Source: Pontiellaceae bacterium
GTDB lineage: Bacteria > Verrucomicrobiota > Kiritimatiellia > Kiritimatiellales > Pontiellaceae
Assembly: GCA_016937945.1 (NCBI GenBank)
Contig: JAFGVP010000157.1
Span: 1-64,000 of the forward strand
Direction of reading: 5' to 3'
DNA: 64,000 nt
Below are positions 24,967 to 34,031 of the stretch, piece after piece (position 1 is the first letter of the stretch; every line of letters begins with the position of its first letter). Under the pieces are notes generated by a model. It did not search any database, was not told the origin of the DNA, and saw only the letters and a program-made list of their open reading frames with translations. The position numbers and the translations under genes were made by a program.

Positions 24967-27009
24967 CTATTCGCCCTTGATCTGGTAGAATCCGGTAGCG
25001 TTGCTATCGGTGAAGTTTGTTGTTGCCCCTTCGGCACCTGCTGCGGACAGGTTACTGAGAACCGGGGTCCATGTTTCTTCCGTCAGGGCCGACTTGCGCT
25101 CAACGGAATAGGTACCGGTTCCTTCGTCGGTCCAGTTCAGGGTTACGGTGGATCCGGAAACCTGAATTGAGTTGATCACCGGAGCACCGGTCGGACCGCC
25201 GGTATTGGTAATTTCTGCATAGCGGGCCGCAACTTCCGCTGCCGTCATGATGCCGCTGTAGATACGGATGTCATCAATCTGCCCCTTGAACATGGCATCA
25301 CCAGCAAACTGAGAACGGCCGAACCAGTTGTTGTTGTCGGTGTAGAACATATCGGAGAATGCAAATTTCTCATTGAGGACCTGCCCCTCAAACAGCACGC
25401 CGTTCTTGTAGAGCTTGATGAGGTCATTGTCTGAGTCATAAACCCAAACTATATGAATGAGTTCACCCGATGTAACCTGATCCGAAATCAAAACAAACAG
25501 ATCTCTATTCGGACTTTCAGGACTGATACCAATCTGAATACGACTTTCACCATTGCGGTTGGGTGAAAGGAAGCAATACAGACCGCCGGCGTCGGATACA
25601 TCTTCCGTTCCAAGGGTGTTGGAGCCGAAGTCCCACAAACGGGCCCAACCTCTGGACTCGTTATCAATATAGGTTGCCTCAAAGGTCACCACATTAGGCA
25701 GCTCAGACATCATACCGTTCGGCAGGTCGACATAACTTCCTACCGTGGTGTTGGTAGCGCCGTTCCAGTCACCGGAATTTCCATCCCCAGGAAGCTCCAG
25801 AGCACCATCAACCCAGGTATAGTTTTCACCCATAATCGTGCCATCGGCCGTGCCAACGCTGTCGTTTACGATCGTGCCAGTGTTTTCATTGAAGTCCCAA
25901 TGGTGAATCAGGCTGATCGGATTGGATACCTCCCGCACAACAGTGAACGTCCATGTGTTGGTTGCAGCACCGACAGGAGTACCGACAACGACAACCTTAC
26001 CGGTATGAACGCCGTGCGGCAGCGCGGAAATGTAACTGACCGTGGTCTCGTCAACACCCACATCAAACGTGGCATCCACCGGATCGCCGCCGTCGATATA
26101 GAGCTTGGTCAGCGCTGTATCAACCACGGACGAACCATGCTTGATGACAGACTGCACAGTAACTGATCCGTCGACTACGGACGTGCCAGTCGGTGAACTC
26201 GTAATTTTCCCGAGCGGATCTGGAACAAGGAGCGCGGCAGCGATATCTTCAACGGTCGCATCCTGACCCAGCTCAAACAGAGCAACGGCCTGTCCGGCGG
26301 ATATTGCATTATCATAAATACGGAAGTCCCAAACGGAACCAGCCATGCTGTTGTCGCCCCACGGCGAACCACCATTGATTCCGATTAGTGGCAACGTGGA
26401 AAGGTTCAGCCCGGTGGCATCAATGCTGGCCGAATAACCATGCAAGGTATTAAAACCATTATAATCCACCGAACTATTCTGATAATAGGTCAGCGTCGTT
26501 CCATCAAATGTAGCAATCATGTGTTGCAACGTAGTATTATCCCCATACTGCCCAAGGGCCAATTTGCCAGAGGGAGTCGAACCGCCGCCTTTTGCATCAA
26601 CAGAAGACGCAGCGTTGTTGTCTCCCCGGGCAGGACAACCGATCACATAGTTATCGGTCGTACCGTCACTGAACGAGAAGGCTGTGTTATAGGGGCCGCC
26701 GTAACCCACTGTATACCACATCTCAATCGTGAATTCGTTCGTAATAGATGCGGTTGCCGATGAAGGAACCATTGCTCCATTGCTGGGAACGCCATTAACC
26801 AGAGTTCCGCTGATGCGGTTAGCATCAGTCGAACCGGATTCCAGTCCTCCATTGGTAACAGCCGCAACTCCATAAATGATTGCATCAGCCGTTCCCACGC
26901 TGTCAGAGGCATCGGTTTCAAAGTCATACCGATGCACGAGAGCCGCTTGGGACAGACCCGCTGCACAGAGCGAACCAGCGATCAATGCAACCTTCACATT
27001 ATTCTTCAT
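24967..27009 (-). CDS. Secreted double-LamG protein with FN3-like C-terminus
   Basis: The start at 27009 is fixed by GAGGAG upstream and by the signal peptide MKNNVKVALIAGSLCAAGLS. The 680-residue protein carries a LamG domain at about 20-240 that is almost the same as the neighbouring PEP-CTERM protein (GKLALGQYGDNTTLQHM, FNTLHGYSASIDATGL, SVWDFRIYDNAISAGQA). A Big/Ig-like linker (about 250-350) follows, then a second, unrelated LamG domain (LIHHWDFNENTGTIVNDSVG to IDDIRIYSGIMTAAEVAARY) and an FN3-like end (VTLNWTDEGTGTYSVERKS to GFYQIKGE). No PEP-CTERM or other anchor is visible, so it may be released. A LacI-type operator-like sequence lies about 140 bases upstream of the start. Confidence 0.9.
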   Translation of the reverse strand: MKNNVKVALIAGSLCAAGLSQAALVHRYDFETDASDSVGTADAIIYGVAAVTNGGLESGSTDANRISGTLVNGVPSNGAMVPSSATASITNEFTIEMWYTVGYGGPYNTAFSFSDGTTDNYVIGCPARGDNNAASSVDAKGGGSTPSGKLALGQYGDNTTLQHMIATFDGTTLTYYQNSSVDYNGFNTLHGYSASIDATGLNLSTLPLIGINGGSPWGDNSMAGSVWDFRIYDNAISAGQAVALFELGQDATVEDIAAALLVPDPLGKITSSPTGTSVVDGSVTVQSVIKHGSSVVDTALTKLYIDGGDPVDATFDVGVDETTVSYISALPHGVHTGKVVVVGTPVGAATNTWTFTVVREVSNPISLIHHWDFNENTGTIVNDSVGTADGTIMGENYTWVDGALELPGDGNSGDWNGATNTTVGSYVDLPNGMMSELPNVVTFEATYIDNESRGWARLWDFGSNTLGTEDVSDAGGLYCFLSPNRNGESRIQIGISPESPNRDLFVLISDQVTSGELIHIVWVYDSDNDLIKLYKNGVLFEGQVLNEKFAFSDMFYTDNNNWFGRSQFAGDAMFKGQIDDIRIYSGIMTAAEVAARYAEITNTGGPTGAPVINSIQVSGSTVTLNWTDEGTGTYSVERKSALTEETWTPVLSNLSAAGAEGATTNFTDSNATGFYQIKGE

Positions 27010-27145
27010 TTTCTTCTCCTCTATTATGTTTTTACCATCAACACAGGAATTTCCTCGGAAACACACACATGCCCCCGAAGAAACACGTGCGTCGAACACC
27101 GCAGATTTCTTCTACCATAAAATACTGCGAGTATCCGCGTTTAAT

Positions 27146-27152
27146 CGCTTCA
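27146..27152 (-). promoter_or_regulatory. LacI-type operator-like site upstream of the double-LamG gene
   Basis: The minus strand reads TGAAGCGATTAAACG. The TGAAGCG core recurs upstream of four genes in this region (27146, 31102, 33684, 33722, 36580). It is about 140 bases before the double-LamG start. Confidence 0.45.
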
Positions 27153-27160
27153 CACTAATT

Positions 27161-27256
27161 ATGAAAAAAATCAGGGATCTGCCCACGGAACCGGAAAAGA
27201 TATCCGGCCGTATCGTGTACAGATCCCTTGAAGAATACCTCCGGCGGCGGTTTTAA
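27161..27256 (+). CDS. Possible 31-residue protein between two minus-strand genes
   Basis: The plus strand reads MKKIRDLPTEPEKISG, then RIVYRSLEEYLRRRF. The composition is protein-like, but no clear Shine-Dalgarno sequence precedes the ATG and the frame reaches the stop of the convergent GH2 gene. It may equally be a relic of a longer gene. Confidence 0.2.
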   Translation: MKKIRDLPTEPEKISGRIVYRSLEEYLRRRF

Positions 27257-30200
27257 GGAGCCGTCAGCCGGAAAAACATGGTTTTTGAGTCAAACGGAAG
27301 ATGTACTGATTTTAATCCGTTGGAGAAAACAACCGGCTCCGCCACGGGAGACCAGATAATCGGCGGATTCAGGTTGGTGGCCGCATATAAATCCCAACCG
27401 GCGGCCCATTCCGGCCAGTTCACCGACAGCATGCCATTCATTTCCAGCGCCAGAGAAGGCAGCTCCAGCCAAGCGGCGACCGATGCGAAGTCCGGGCTGG
27501 CGGTTTCATTATTATAGGCGGTTACCCGGTAATAATTGGTCTGATTGTAAACCGCGCCGGCATCCACATACTCCGATCCTTCCACAGCGCCGGCCAGCTC
27601 GGCAAACGGACCATCGAGATCCAGCGATCGGCTCACGGAATAGCCGGTTGCACCACTTACGACGGACCAGTCCAGCAACACGGACTTTCCATCGGCCACA
27701 GCAGTCAGCTGGTCCGGCGCGCCGAGCACCAGGAATCCATACTTATAATCCAGGGCCAGCTCTGCGTCGGAACGTTCTGATTCGGAAAGCGCCGAATCAT
27801 AGATCCGGATTTCAGCAATATCGCCATCCAGATAGTTATTCAATGTGCCCTGAGCTCCAATTACCAGTTGATCCGGCGCATTCAGCGACTGCGTCCCGCC
27901 CGAAGCGGTCCCCTGTGCCACGCCGTCCACAAACAGGGAAAGAGAACCGGAAGAACCTTCCCGGACAAACGTGACAACATGCACGTCTCCATCGTTAAAC
28001 CCGGAATCGGTCGAAGCAATCGTAACATCCGGATTCCCCGTACCGGCCAACAAGGTTCCATTTGCATTCAGACTCAGTCCGAAATCATTAACAACCATCG
28101 GGACCTCACCGCTGACCAGTCCGGCGCCTTGATAAAAAGAGGATCCGGTGCCAACGCCCTGTGAGCTGCGATACATGCAGATAATTGTAAAATCATCCTC
28201 CACAGGGCGGGCGAACGACAGATAGTTGCTTCCCGAAAAATGCACGGCAGGCATCCCGTTAATCATGTTTTCCGTGTATGACGGACGGTTATCGAGCGTC
28301 CCCTGCACGGCATCCGCCCCGTTCCCGCTGGAATCAGCCCAGGTTTCCACCAAGTCCCCGTCTGAGAGTCCTTCAAGCGCGTCCGCCTTGAACCAGGCGG
28401 CGAGCGACGGCGGCGGCGCAACATATCCGATCATCTCGATTTCGGAAGAGGCGGCGCTTGCGCCGGAGGCATTCGTGGCCGTTACAACATAGTAATAGGT
28501 TTCACCGGCAATGGCGGACGAATCGGTCACCGCATTCAGGGGAGCATCCAGAACCAGATCGGTATAGGGACCGCCGCTGACGGTCGCCCGTCCAATCCGA
28601 TACCCCGTGGCATCCGATACCGAATCCCAGCCCAGCGTAATCCCCTGCGCTCCGGCCACCGCCTGCAGATTGCCCGGCACCGGCGGAACAGCGCGCGGCG
28701 TTACCGTGATATCGCGAATGGAAAGTCCGACATCGATATACTGGCCGCCGCTGGCCTGATGGCAATGAACCGCAATAACATTGGATCCTCCCGGAACCAG
28801 CGCCGCTTTGCCGGCCTCGTTCATCGTCAGGAATCCATAGGACGCAATGTAACCGGATGCACTGCCCGCCAGCACGCCGTTGATATAGATTTCAACATCT
28901 TCATCGTGATAAATACTAAAGCACAGGTTGTTCAGCTCCTGGGCCGTGAGCGTGCCCATCGTGAAGGTGCGGCGCATCCAGATATCGCTCGAATTCCAGT
29001 CCGTCCGAACCAATCCGGCGGTATTCGGCGGATTACCGGCACCAAAGCCGGCATATCCGGCATCCCATGCAGCATCATTAAAGCCGGACGCATACCAGTT
29101 AGCCGCCGGCGTATCGAAGGTGTATTTCCAGGACTGACCGGTTGACTGAGAAGTCGGCACGACAGTGGTTACATCGGCCTGAATGGATGCAATGGCCGTC
29201 CGGATGCGATCTGCATCCACTTTCCGGACCTTCCTGTCATAGGTCAGCGTACCGTTCAGCTCGATCTCCACATCCGTGATCTCCGTATAAACGCCGGCGC
29301 TGAGTCCTCCATCAAGAACATAACCGGCCAACTGCGCACAGAAGCCCTCATATTGCGCGGCCAGTGCATCGCCGTCTTCCACGGTGACGTAGCCCCAGCC
29401 GGGTTCCCAGATATGATTGGTCACGGTAAGCCCTACGCCGCCGAACTCGCCGCAGACCACGGCCCTCGTTGAACTGGACGGACAGCTCGGATTCGGATAG
29501 CTGTGCCAGTCGAGAATATCGCCGGTGCCGTAATCCGATCCGCCGCTGGCTTCATTCACCAGCCGCGATGGATCGAGCCCCTGAACGTACGGAACCAGCG
29601 TCGTCGTATCATGCTGCCCCTGTGATTCGTTGAAAACGACCCAGCTGATAATGGACGGATGGCTCCACAGATTCAACACCATGGCCGTGAGTTCCGTCTT
29701 AAACTGAGCGGTATCGATCGGTTGCGGGTTGCCCGTGTAGGAGTTGACACTCGGCATGTCCTGCCACACCAGAATACCGAGCGTGTCCGCCCAGTAATAC
29801 CAGCGCGAACGCTCCACTTTGATATGCTTGCGGACCATGTTGTAGCCCAGCGTCTTGATCTCTTCGATATCGCTTTTCAGCGCATCATCGGTCGGCGCGG
29901 TATAGAGTCCATCCGGCCAGAATCCCTGGTCCAGCGGGCCGAATTCAAAGACAAATTCATTGTTCAGAAGCATTTTCTGATAGCCGTCCACAACACCGAG
30001 GCTGATTTTCCGCATCCCGAAATAGCTGGCTACGGATTCCACCTCACCCCCGCCACCCGACAGGGTAACGGTCAGGTCATAGAGAAACGGATGGTCCGGA
30101 CTCCAGAGGTTGGGATCAGGAATGGAAAGTTCAAACGGCGTTCCGGGCTGGCCGGACGCGGTCGCAATTACATGGTCTCCATCGCGGGCAACGGCCGTTA

Positions 30201-30954
30201 CCGTGATGCCGGCGGTCGAGCCGGACACATTCGCCGTAATGCTGAGCCGGTCATTGTCGATATCCGGAACCAGATGCAGACTTTCAACATGCGTTACAGG
30301 AACCGGCTCAAGCCAGGCCGGCTGCCAGATCCCGCTGGAACAGACATACATGATTCCACCGGGAGAGAGCGTCTGCTTGCCGCGCGGATATCCCATCGCA
30401 TCGGTCGGATCATAAACACGGACAATCAGTTCCTGGGCGCCGGATCCGCTCAGATAATCCGTTATGTCATAGGTGGCCGGATCATACCCTCCCTGATGAC
30501 TTCCGACGCTCTGACCATTGACGAAAACCTCGGATTCCCAATCCACCGCGTCAAGATGAAGCAGAATGCGCTGACCGGCCCACCCTTCCGGAACGGTAAA
30601 GGTTCGCCGATACCACGCCCGCTCATGATGTTCCATCACGCCGGACAACGCCGACTCCATCGGATAAGGAACAAGAATCTCGTCCGAAAGGGCTTGGTTG
30701 GACGGAACGGAATCCCCCGCGGAACCGGCCTGAAATTCCCAGATACCGTTCAGGTTCAGCCATTCGTCCCTGACCAGCTGCGGACGCGGGTATTCCGGCA
30801 GCGGATGATCGGCATCCACCAGATACGACCAATCCGTCATCAGCGGCGCCGTTTTGGGATTCCACGCATGGGAACTGCCGGTGAAGGCCATTCCGGCCGC
30901 AAGGCCAAGGATTCCGGATCGGAACCATTTCGAATACGTCATCAGCATTGTCAT
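27253..30954 (-). CDS. Large secreted GH2 enzyme with FN3 and LamG modules
   Basis: The ATG at 30954 has AAAGGA nine bases upstream and gives 1233 residues with a signal peptide ending near SSHA. Domains in order: GH2 sugar-binding beta-sandwich (PEYPRPQLVRDEWLNLNGIW), Ig-like domain, and a TIM barrel (FEFGPLDQGFWPDGLYTAP, YNMVRKHIKVERSRWYYW) with the acid/base Glu near 443 in VVFNESQGQH and the nucleophile Glu near 503 in VVCGEFGG. A beta-sandwich module follows (about 620-750, SSDIWMRRTF to AVHCHQASGGQYIDVGL), then FN3, a LamG domain (LAAWFKADALEGLSDGDLVE) and a final FN3-like end. It is a retaining exo-beta-glycosidase; the exact sugar cannot be told. It shares its plan with the GH2 genes at 34032 and 37835. 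Confidence 0.9.
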   Translation of the reverse strand: MTMLMTYSKWFRSGILGLAAGMAFTGSSHAWNPKTAPLMTDWSYLVDADHPLPEYPRPQLVRDEWLNLNGIWEFQAGSAGDSVPSNQALSDEILVPYPMESALSGVMEHHERAWYRRTFTVPEGWAGQRILLHLDAVDWESEVFVNGQSVGSHQGGYDPATYDITDYLSGSGAQELIVRVYDPTDAMGYPRGKQTLSPGGIMYVCSSGIWQPAWLEPVPVTHVESLHLVPDIDNDRLSITANVSGSTAGITVTAVARDGDHVIATASGQPGTPFELSIPDPNLWSPDHPFLYDLTVTLSGGGGEVESVASYFGMRKISLGVVDGYQKMLLNNEFVFEFGPLDQGFWPDGLYTAPTDDALKSDIEEIKTLGYNMVRKHIKVERSRWYYWADTLGILVWQDMPSVNSYTGNPQPIDTAQFKTELTAMVLNLWSHPSIISWVVFNESQGQHDTTTLVPYVQGLDPSRLVNEASGGSDYGTGDILDWHSYPNPSCPSSSTRAVVCGEFGGVGLTVTNHIWEPGWGYVTVEDGDALAAQYEGFCAQLAGYVLDGGLSAGVYTEITDVEIELNGTLTYDRKVRKVDADRIRTAIASIQADVTTVVPTSQSTGQSWKYTFDTPAANWYASGFNDAAWDAGYAGFGAGNPPNTAGLVRTDWNSSDIWMRRTFTMGTLTAQELNNLCFSIYHDEDVEIYINGVLAGSASGYIASYGFLTMNEAGKAALVPGGSNVIAVHCHQASGGQYIDVGLSIRDITVTPRAVPPVPGNLQAVAGAQGITLGWDSVSDATGYRIGRATVSGGPYTDLVLDAPLNAVTDSSAIAGETYYYVVTATNASGASAASSEIEMIGYVAPPPSLAAWFKADALEGLSDGDLVETWADSSGNGADAVQGTLDNRPSYTENMINGMPAVHFSGSNYLSFARPVEDDFTIICMYRSSQGVGTGSSFYQGAGLVSGEVPMVVNDFGLSLNANGTLLAGTGNPDVTIASTDSGFNDGDVHVVTFVREGSSGSLSLFVDGVAQGTASGGTQSLNAPDQLVIGAQGTLNNYLDGDIAEIRIYDSALSESERSDAELALDYKYGFLVLGAPDQLTAVADGKSVLLDWSVVSGATGYSVSRSLDLDGPFAELAGAVEGSEYVDAGAVYNQTNYYRVTAYNNETASPDFASVAAWLELPSLALEMNGMLSVNWPEWAAGWDLYAATNLNPPIIWSPVAEPVVFSNGLKSVHLPFDSKTMFFRLTAP

Positions 30955-31076
30955 AAACAGCATTCCTTTCACAAGGCAGAGGCCCCCTTCTCACGGAAAG
31001 GGATCGTTATCATCTGAAACAATCTACGACCGGGAGCGATTCCCGACGAAGGGACCCGTTCATGCGCCCCTCGAAA

Positions 31077-31108
31077 AATAATGCGAGATGACGCATGAAA
31101 ACGCTTCA
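31077..31108 (-). promoter_or_regulatory. 32-bp promoter element with LacI-type palindrome (GH2 gene)
   Basis: On the plus strand AATAATGCGAGATG is followed, at a fixed spacing, by TGAAAACGCTTCA (31096-31108), a near-palindrome TGAA-N5-TTCA. The same arrangement occurs upstream of the GH127 gene at 33659-33690. It lies about 125 bases upstream of the GH2 start. Confidence 0.5.
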
Positions 31109-31114
31109 TTCAAA

Positions 31115-31130
31115 TTATGTTAGGACATAA
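31115..31130. repeat. Short inverted repeat after the GH127 gene
   Basis: TTATGT and ACATAA form a perfect six-base inverted repeat around TAGG, 15 bases beyond the GH127 stop. No T-run accompanies it. It could be part of the operator region for the next gene. Confidence 0.3.
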
Positions 31131-31144
31131 ACCGATCCGACTGA

Positions 31145-33637
31145 TCACTTCGTTTCGATTTCAGGGAAATAGGAAACGCGAATGTTGTTGGCTCCGAACG
31201 GAACGAGAACGATCTCCTCAACGGGTTCTGTTGAGATGACCGGGCTTTGCGGCGGCTCGTCGGCATCCTGCGCATCATTTGAAACCGCATTCAGGCCGAC
31301 ATAGTAGCCTTTATACGCATCCGCCCCGACTCCGGCATCCGTTGCACGGAAGATCAGTCCGGCATTCTGGCCCTCTTCCAGAGTAACATCGGCTTCCAGC
31401 GTAAAATCCCCCAGATCGAGATCCTTGAGAATCGCCTTGCTGCCGTCCCCCGGCTTGACGCGATACTGGCCGTCTTCAACAGACCATTCACCGCCGAAGA
31501 CGTCCCATCGACTGCCGACGCTCCGACTGAAATCTTCTTTGAGCGTTCCATTAACCCGGATGTTGTCAAAGCGGGCATCGGTCTGCCAGGTCCGCAAGCC
31601 GATCGATCCGTGCGAGCAGGCATCATCCTCGCGGTCGATTACAGGCGTTTTCATATCGTTCACGAACACCTGGATCCGGCGCCCCCTGGCCACCACCTTG
31701 ACGTGGTTCTTTTCACGCGGCGGAACAATGAGCTGATTCTTGGACAGTTCGTGCCAGCCACCGTCGGAACGGCCCAAAACCGCGGTTCCCATGGAGGCCC
31801 GTACCGTCCATTCCGGGATTTTCCGGGCCTTAACCTTCAGGCGCACCGGCGTGAGGCTCTGGACATACGGCGTATCCGTCATGGCCCGACGCTCGACCTT
31901 GATGGACTTACCGGGATTTCCGCGATCCATAACCAGGCCATAGTTCCACGAACTGGCGGGATAGATTTCAAACTCGTCGAATCCGTTCTGATAATCGTTC
32001 ACCTTGCGCCAGTCCTCTTTGATCATCAGGCTGTATGCAAGCGGCCCCCGCTTGATTCCGATGGAATTATTCACCCAGCTGGAGGAAACAATTTTCATCG
32101 GAAAACGAAGGATCACCTTATCGCCGTCCGCCCATACGCGATCAATCGTATGGAAGGTTTCCGGCTTCACGCCGGCGACCGGGATTCCGTTGACCGAAAT
32201 AGACGGCGCGTCGCACCATGCGGGAATCCGTAGCTTCAGCGGGAATTCTGCGGCGCCGGACAGACCAATCTTCAATTCGATCTGCTCTTCAAACGGATAG
32301 GCCGTCTGCTCCGTGATCGTTACATCCGAACCGCCGCCGACCTTCGCTGTCACGGCGCTTGGTCCATAAGCCACCGCCGCAAGACCGTTGTCTGCCGTTG
32401 CCGCCCACATATTCTGAACGAGCATCGGCCACGCCATATGCCAGTTATAGCAGCAGCAGGGATAGCCGGAATGCGGTCCGGGCATATTCGCGTTCGGATA
32501 ATCCTGCGGAAAGCCGTGACCGTGGTGCGTCGCAGAAACCTGATTGGGAAACTGGTAGTAGGTAATCTGCTTCAGGTTCTTGCTGGTGTGCGCGGGCAGC
32601 GAGTTATAGGCCACCTCTTCAAGCTGATCACCGAGAACCGGGTCGCCGAGAATCCGCAGGGCGATTTCATTCGACAGCATGCGCTCCGCGTCGGCACACA
32701 GTTCAACGCCGGTCGTGGCGCTCCGGTCCGATAGCATTTCCACGCCGGAAACCTGACCGTCGATGCGACCGTATTTGGCCTCCAGCGTTTCCACGCCCTT
32801 GCGGAATCCGTCGCGGTCACTGCCGTTCCGGGTAAACTGATAAACCAGCGCCGGCATACGAAGCGCCTGACTGACATTCACGATATGGTGCGGATGAAAA
32901 TCGTCGCCGAAGCCATAGTAGGTTCCATCCGCATAGATGTTCGACCAGTCATATGCCTGCTTATGCAACAGCTCCGCCAGATCCAGCAGATATTTTTCGC
33001 CGGTCCGGTTATAGGTCCACAACACCACGTCAATATTGTCGCCGGCTCGCGCCTTGCCCCACGTGTGAAGCGGATTATCCTTCAGCGAATTCAGCTGATA
33101 CCGGAAATAGTTCAGGAAAAACGGAACCACGCGTTCATCGCCGGTTGCGTCGGCATATTCGCGCAGGTAATAGAGAACGACCATGCGCGGCCACCAGTCC
33201 TCGGCACCGCCTTCCTGAACGCCGCCCGTTGGCCCGAACTGACCATTCGGACGTTGACTGGCAAGTGCCCAGTCTACCCACTTTTCCGCACGCTGCTTCA
33301 ACTCGGCATCATCGAGGGTGTAGGCCAAAGCAATCAGCCCCTTCACATAATACGGTCCCTTTTCCCAGCTTTCGCCGTTTCCTCCCAGCCAGCCGCTGTC
33401 GGCCTTGCAGGCGGGATAAAGCTCTTCGGCGTGGCCTGTCAGTCCCTTTTTCTGCAATTCAAGCTGTTTCAGCAGCCAGCCGTCCGCCTTAACGCTCCCC
33501 AAAGGCAGCGCCACGAATGGCGTATCAATCAGCGGGGCGCGATTCGACAGATAAAAGTCATTCCCTGCAATGGCCGCACATGCCGCCGAACCGGCGGCCA
33601 CCAAAACTGTTTTCCTCAAAAATCTATATAAACTCAT
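31145..33637 (-). CDS. Secreted GH127-like beta-L-arabinofuranosidase (DUF1680) with DUF1080-like domain
   Basis: From the ATG at 33637 (AAGGAGG upstream) the product is 830 residues with a signal peptide ending near ACAAIAG. Residues 35-430 are the (alpha/alpha)6 barrel of the GH127/DUF1680 group (LIDTPFVALPLGSVKADGWL, RPNGQFGPTGG). The zinc and nucleophile residues known from HypBA1-type enzymes are matched: E-x-C in GVELCADAERML and the double Cys in GYPCCCYNWH. A beta-sandwich follows (LKLRIPAWCD, IKRGPLAYSLMI). The C-terminal 180 residues (RRIQVFVNDMKTPVIDRED, LEADVTLEEGQNAGLIFRAT) are a concanavalin-like 3-keto-disaccharide hydrolase (DUF1080) type domain. Substrate assignment is by family only. 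Confidence 0.88.
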   Translation of the reverse strand: MSLYRFLRKTVLVAAGSAACAAIAGNDFYLSNRAPLIDTPFVALPLGSVKADGWLLKQLELQKKGLTGHAEELYPACKADSGWLGGNGESWEKGPYYVKGLIALAYTLDDAELKQRAEKWVDWALASQRPNGQFGPTGGVQEGGAEDWWPRMVVLYYLREYADATGDERVVPFFLNYFRYQLNSLKDNPLHTWGKARAGDNIDVVLWTYNRTGEKYLLDLAELLHKQAYDWSNIYADGTYYGFGDDFHPHHIVNVSQALRMPALVYQFTRNGSDRDGFRKGVETLEAKYGRIDGQVSGVEMLSDRSATTGVELCADAERMLSNEIALRILGDPVLGDQLEEVAYNSLPAHTSKNLKQITYYQFPNQVSATHHGHGFPQDYPNANMPGPHSGYPCCCYNWHMAWPMLVQNMWAATADNGLAAVAYGPSAVTAKVGGGSDVTITEQTAYPFEEQIELKIGLSGAAEFPLKLRIPAWCDAPSISVNGIPVAGVKPETFHTIDRVWADGDKVILRFPMKIVSSSWVNNSIGIKRGPLAYSLMIKEDWRKVNDYQNGFDEFEIYPASSWNYGLVMDRGNPGKSIKVERRAMTDTPYVQSLTPVRLKVKARKIPEWTVRASMGTAVLGRSDGGWHELSKNQLIVPPREKNHVKVVARGRRIQVFVNDMKTPVIDREDDACSHGSIGLRTWQTDARFDNIRVNGTLKEDFSRSVGSRWDVFGGEWSVEDGQYRVKPGDGSKAILKDLDLGDFTLEADVTLEEGQNAGLIFRATDAGVGADAYKGYYVGLNAVSNDAQDADEPPQSPVISTEPVEEIVLVPFGANNIRVSYFPEIETK

Positions 33638-33658
33638 TACTTCCGATCCTCCTTGGAG

Positions 33659-33690
33659 AATAATGCGAGATGCGGCACCAAACCGCTTCA
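33659..33690 (-). promoter_or_regulatory. 32-bp promoter element with LacI-type site (GH127 gene)
   Basis: On the plus strand AATAATGCGAGATG is followed, at the same spacing as at 31077-31108, by AACCGCTTCA. On the minus strand this is TGAAGCGGTT upstream of CATCTCGCATTATT. It ends about 22 bases before the GH127 start codon, so the CGCATTATT part could contain the -10 region. Confidence 0.5.
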
Positions 33691-33721
33691 CCCTTTAATA
33701 CTATATGTGATTCATAGAGAT

Positions 33722-33728
33722 CGCTTCA
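33722..33728 (-). promoter_or_regulatory. Second LacI-type half-site upstream of the GH127 gene
   Basis: The minus strand reads GTGAAGCGATC. It lies 38 bases from the site at 33684, close to four helical turns, which would suit cooperative binding. Confidence 0.4.
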
Positions 33729-34031
33729 CTCTTATGAGTTGCTATGACACTAGAAATTCAACCGCGATTGATCTGAGCAGGCAGGAGATCCGGATTAAAA
33801 TCATTTGATGTGACTTCAACCCGTAACGCCTGAATTTCACACAGGAATAATTACTTTACGCTGAACGTATAGATCGTCGTCGCATCACAAAACCCGACCG
33901 GGTTCGTAAAACCATCCACACGGTCAAATCATACGCAACATGCAACCAGCAAGACTCCTGTTATGAAACGTATCTTGTTCAATTATGTTCCGGGATTACC
34001 AAAGAACTATTTCTCCATGAACGCAACCCGC
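33729..34031 (-). other. Gene-free stretch upstream of GH127, with galM relic
   Basis: About 300 bases without an intact gene. The only recognisable content is the galM tail relic at 33851-33886, listed separately. Confidence 0.5.
33851..33886 (-). pseudogene. Relic of a second galM C-terminus
   Basis: The minus strand encodes DATTIYTFSVK and a stop, almost identical in DNA (32 of 36 bases) to the last codons of the galM gene at 36681 (DTTTIYKFSVK). Upstream the similarity fades at once. It is the last trace of a galM copy that once followed the GH2 gene at 34032-36452, just as the intact galM follows the GH2 gene at 37835. Confidence 0.6.

Noticed and set aside
29659-31017. 452-codon plus-strand frame opposite the large GH2 gene
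   Set aside because: It mirrors the GH2 codon phase, lacks any domain and is rich in R/H/P as expected from antisense of a GC-rich gene.
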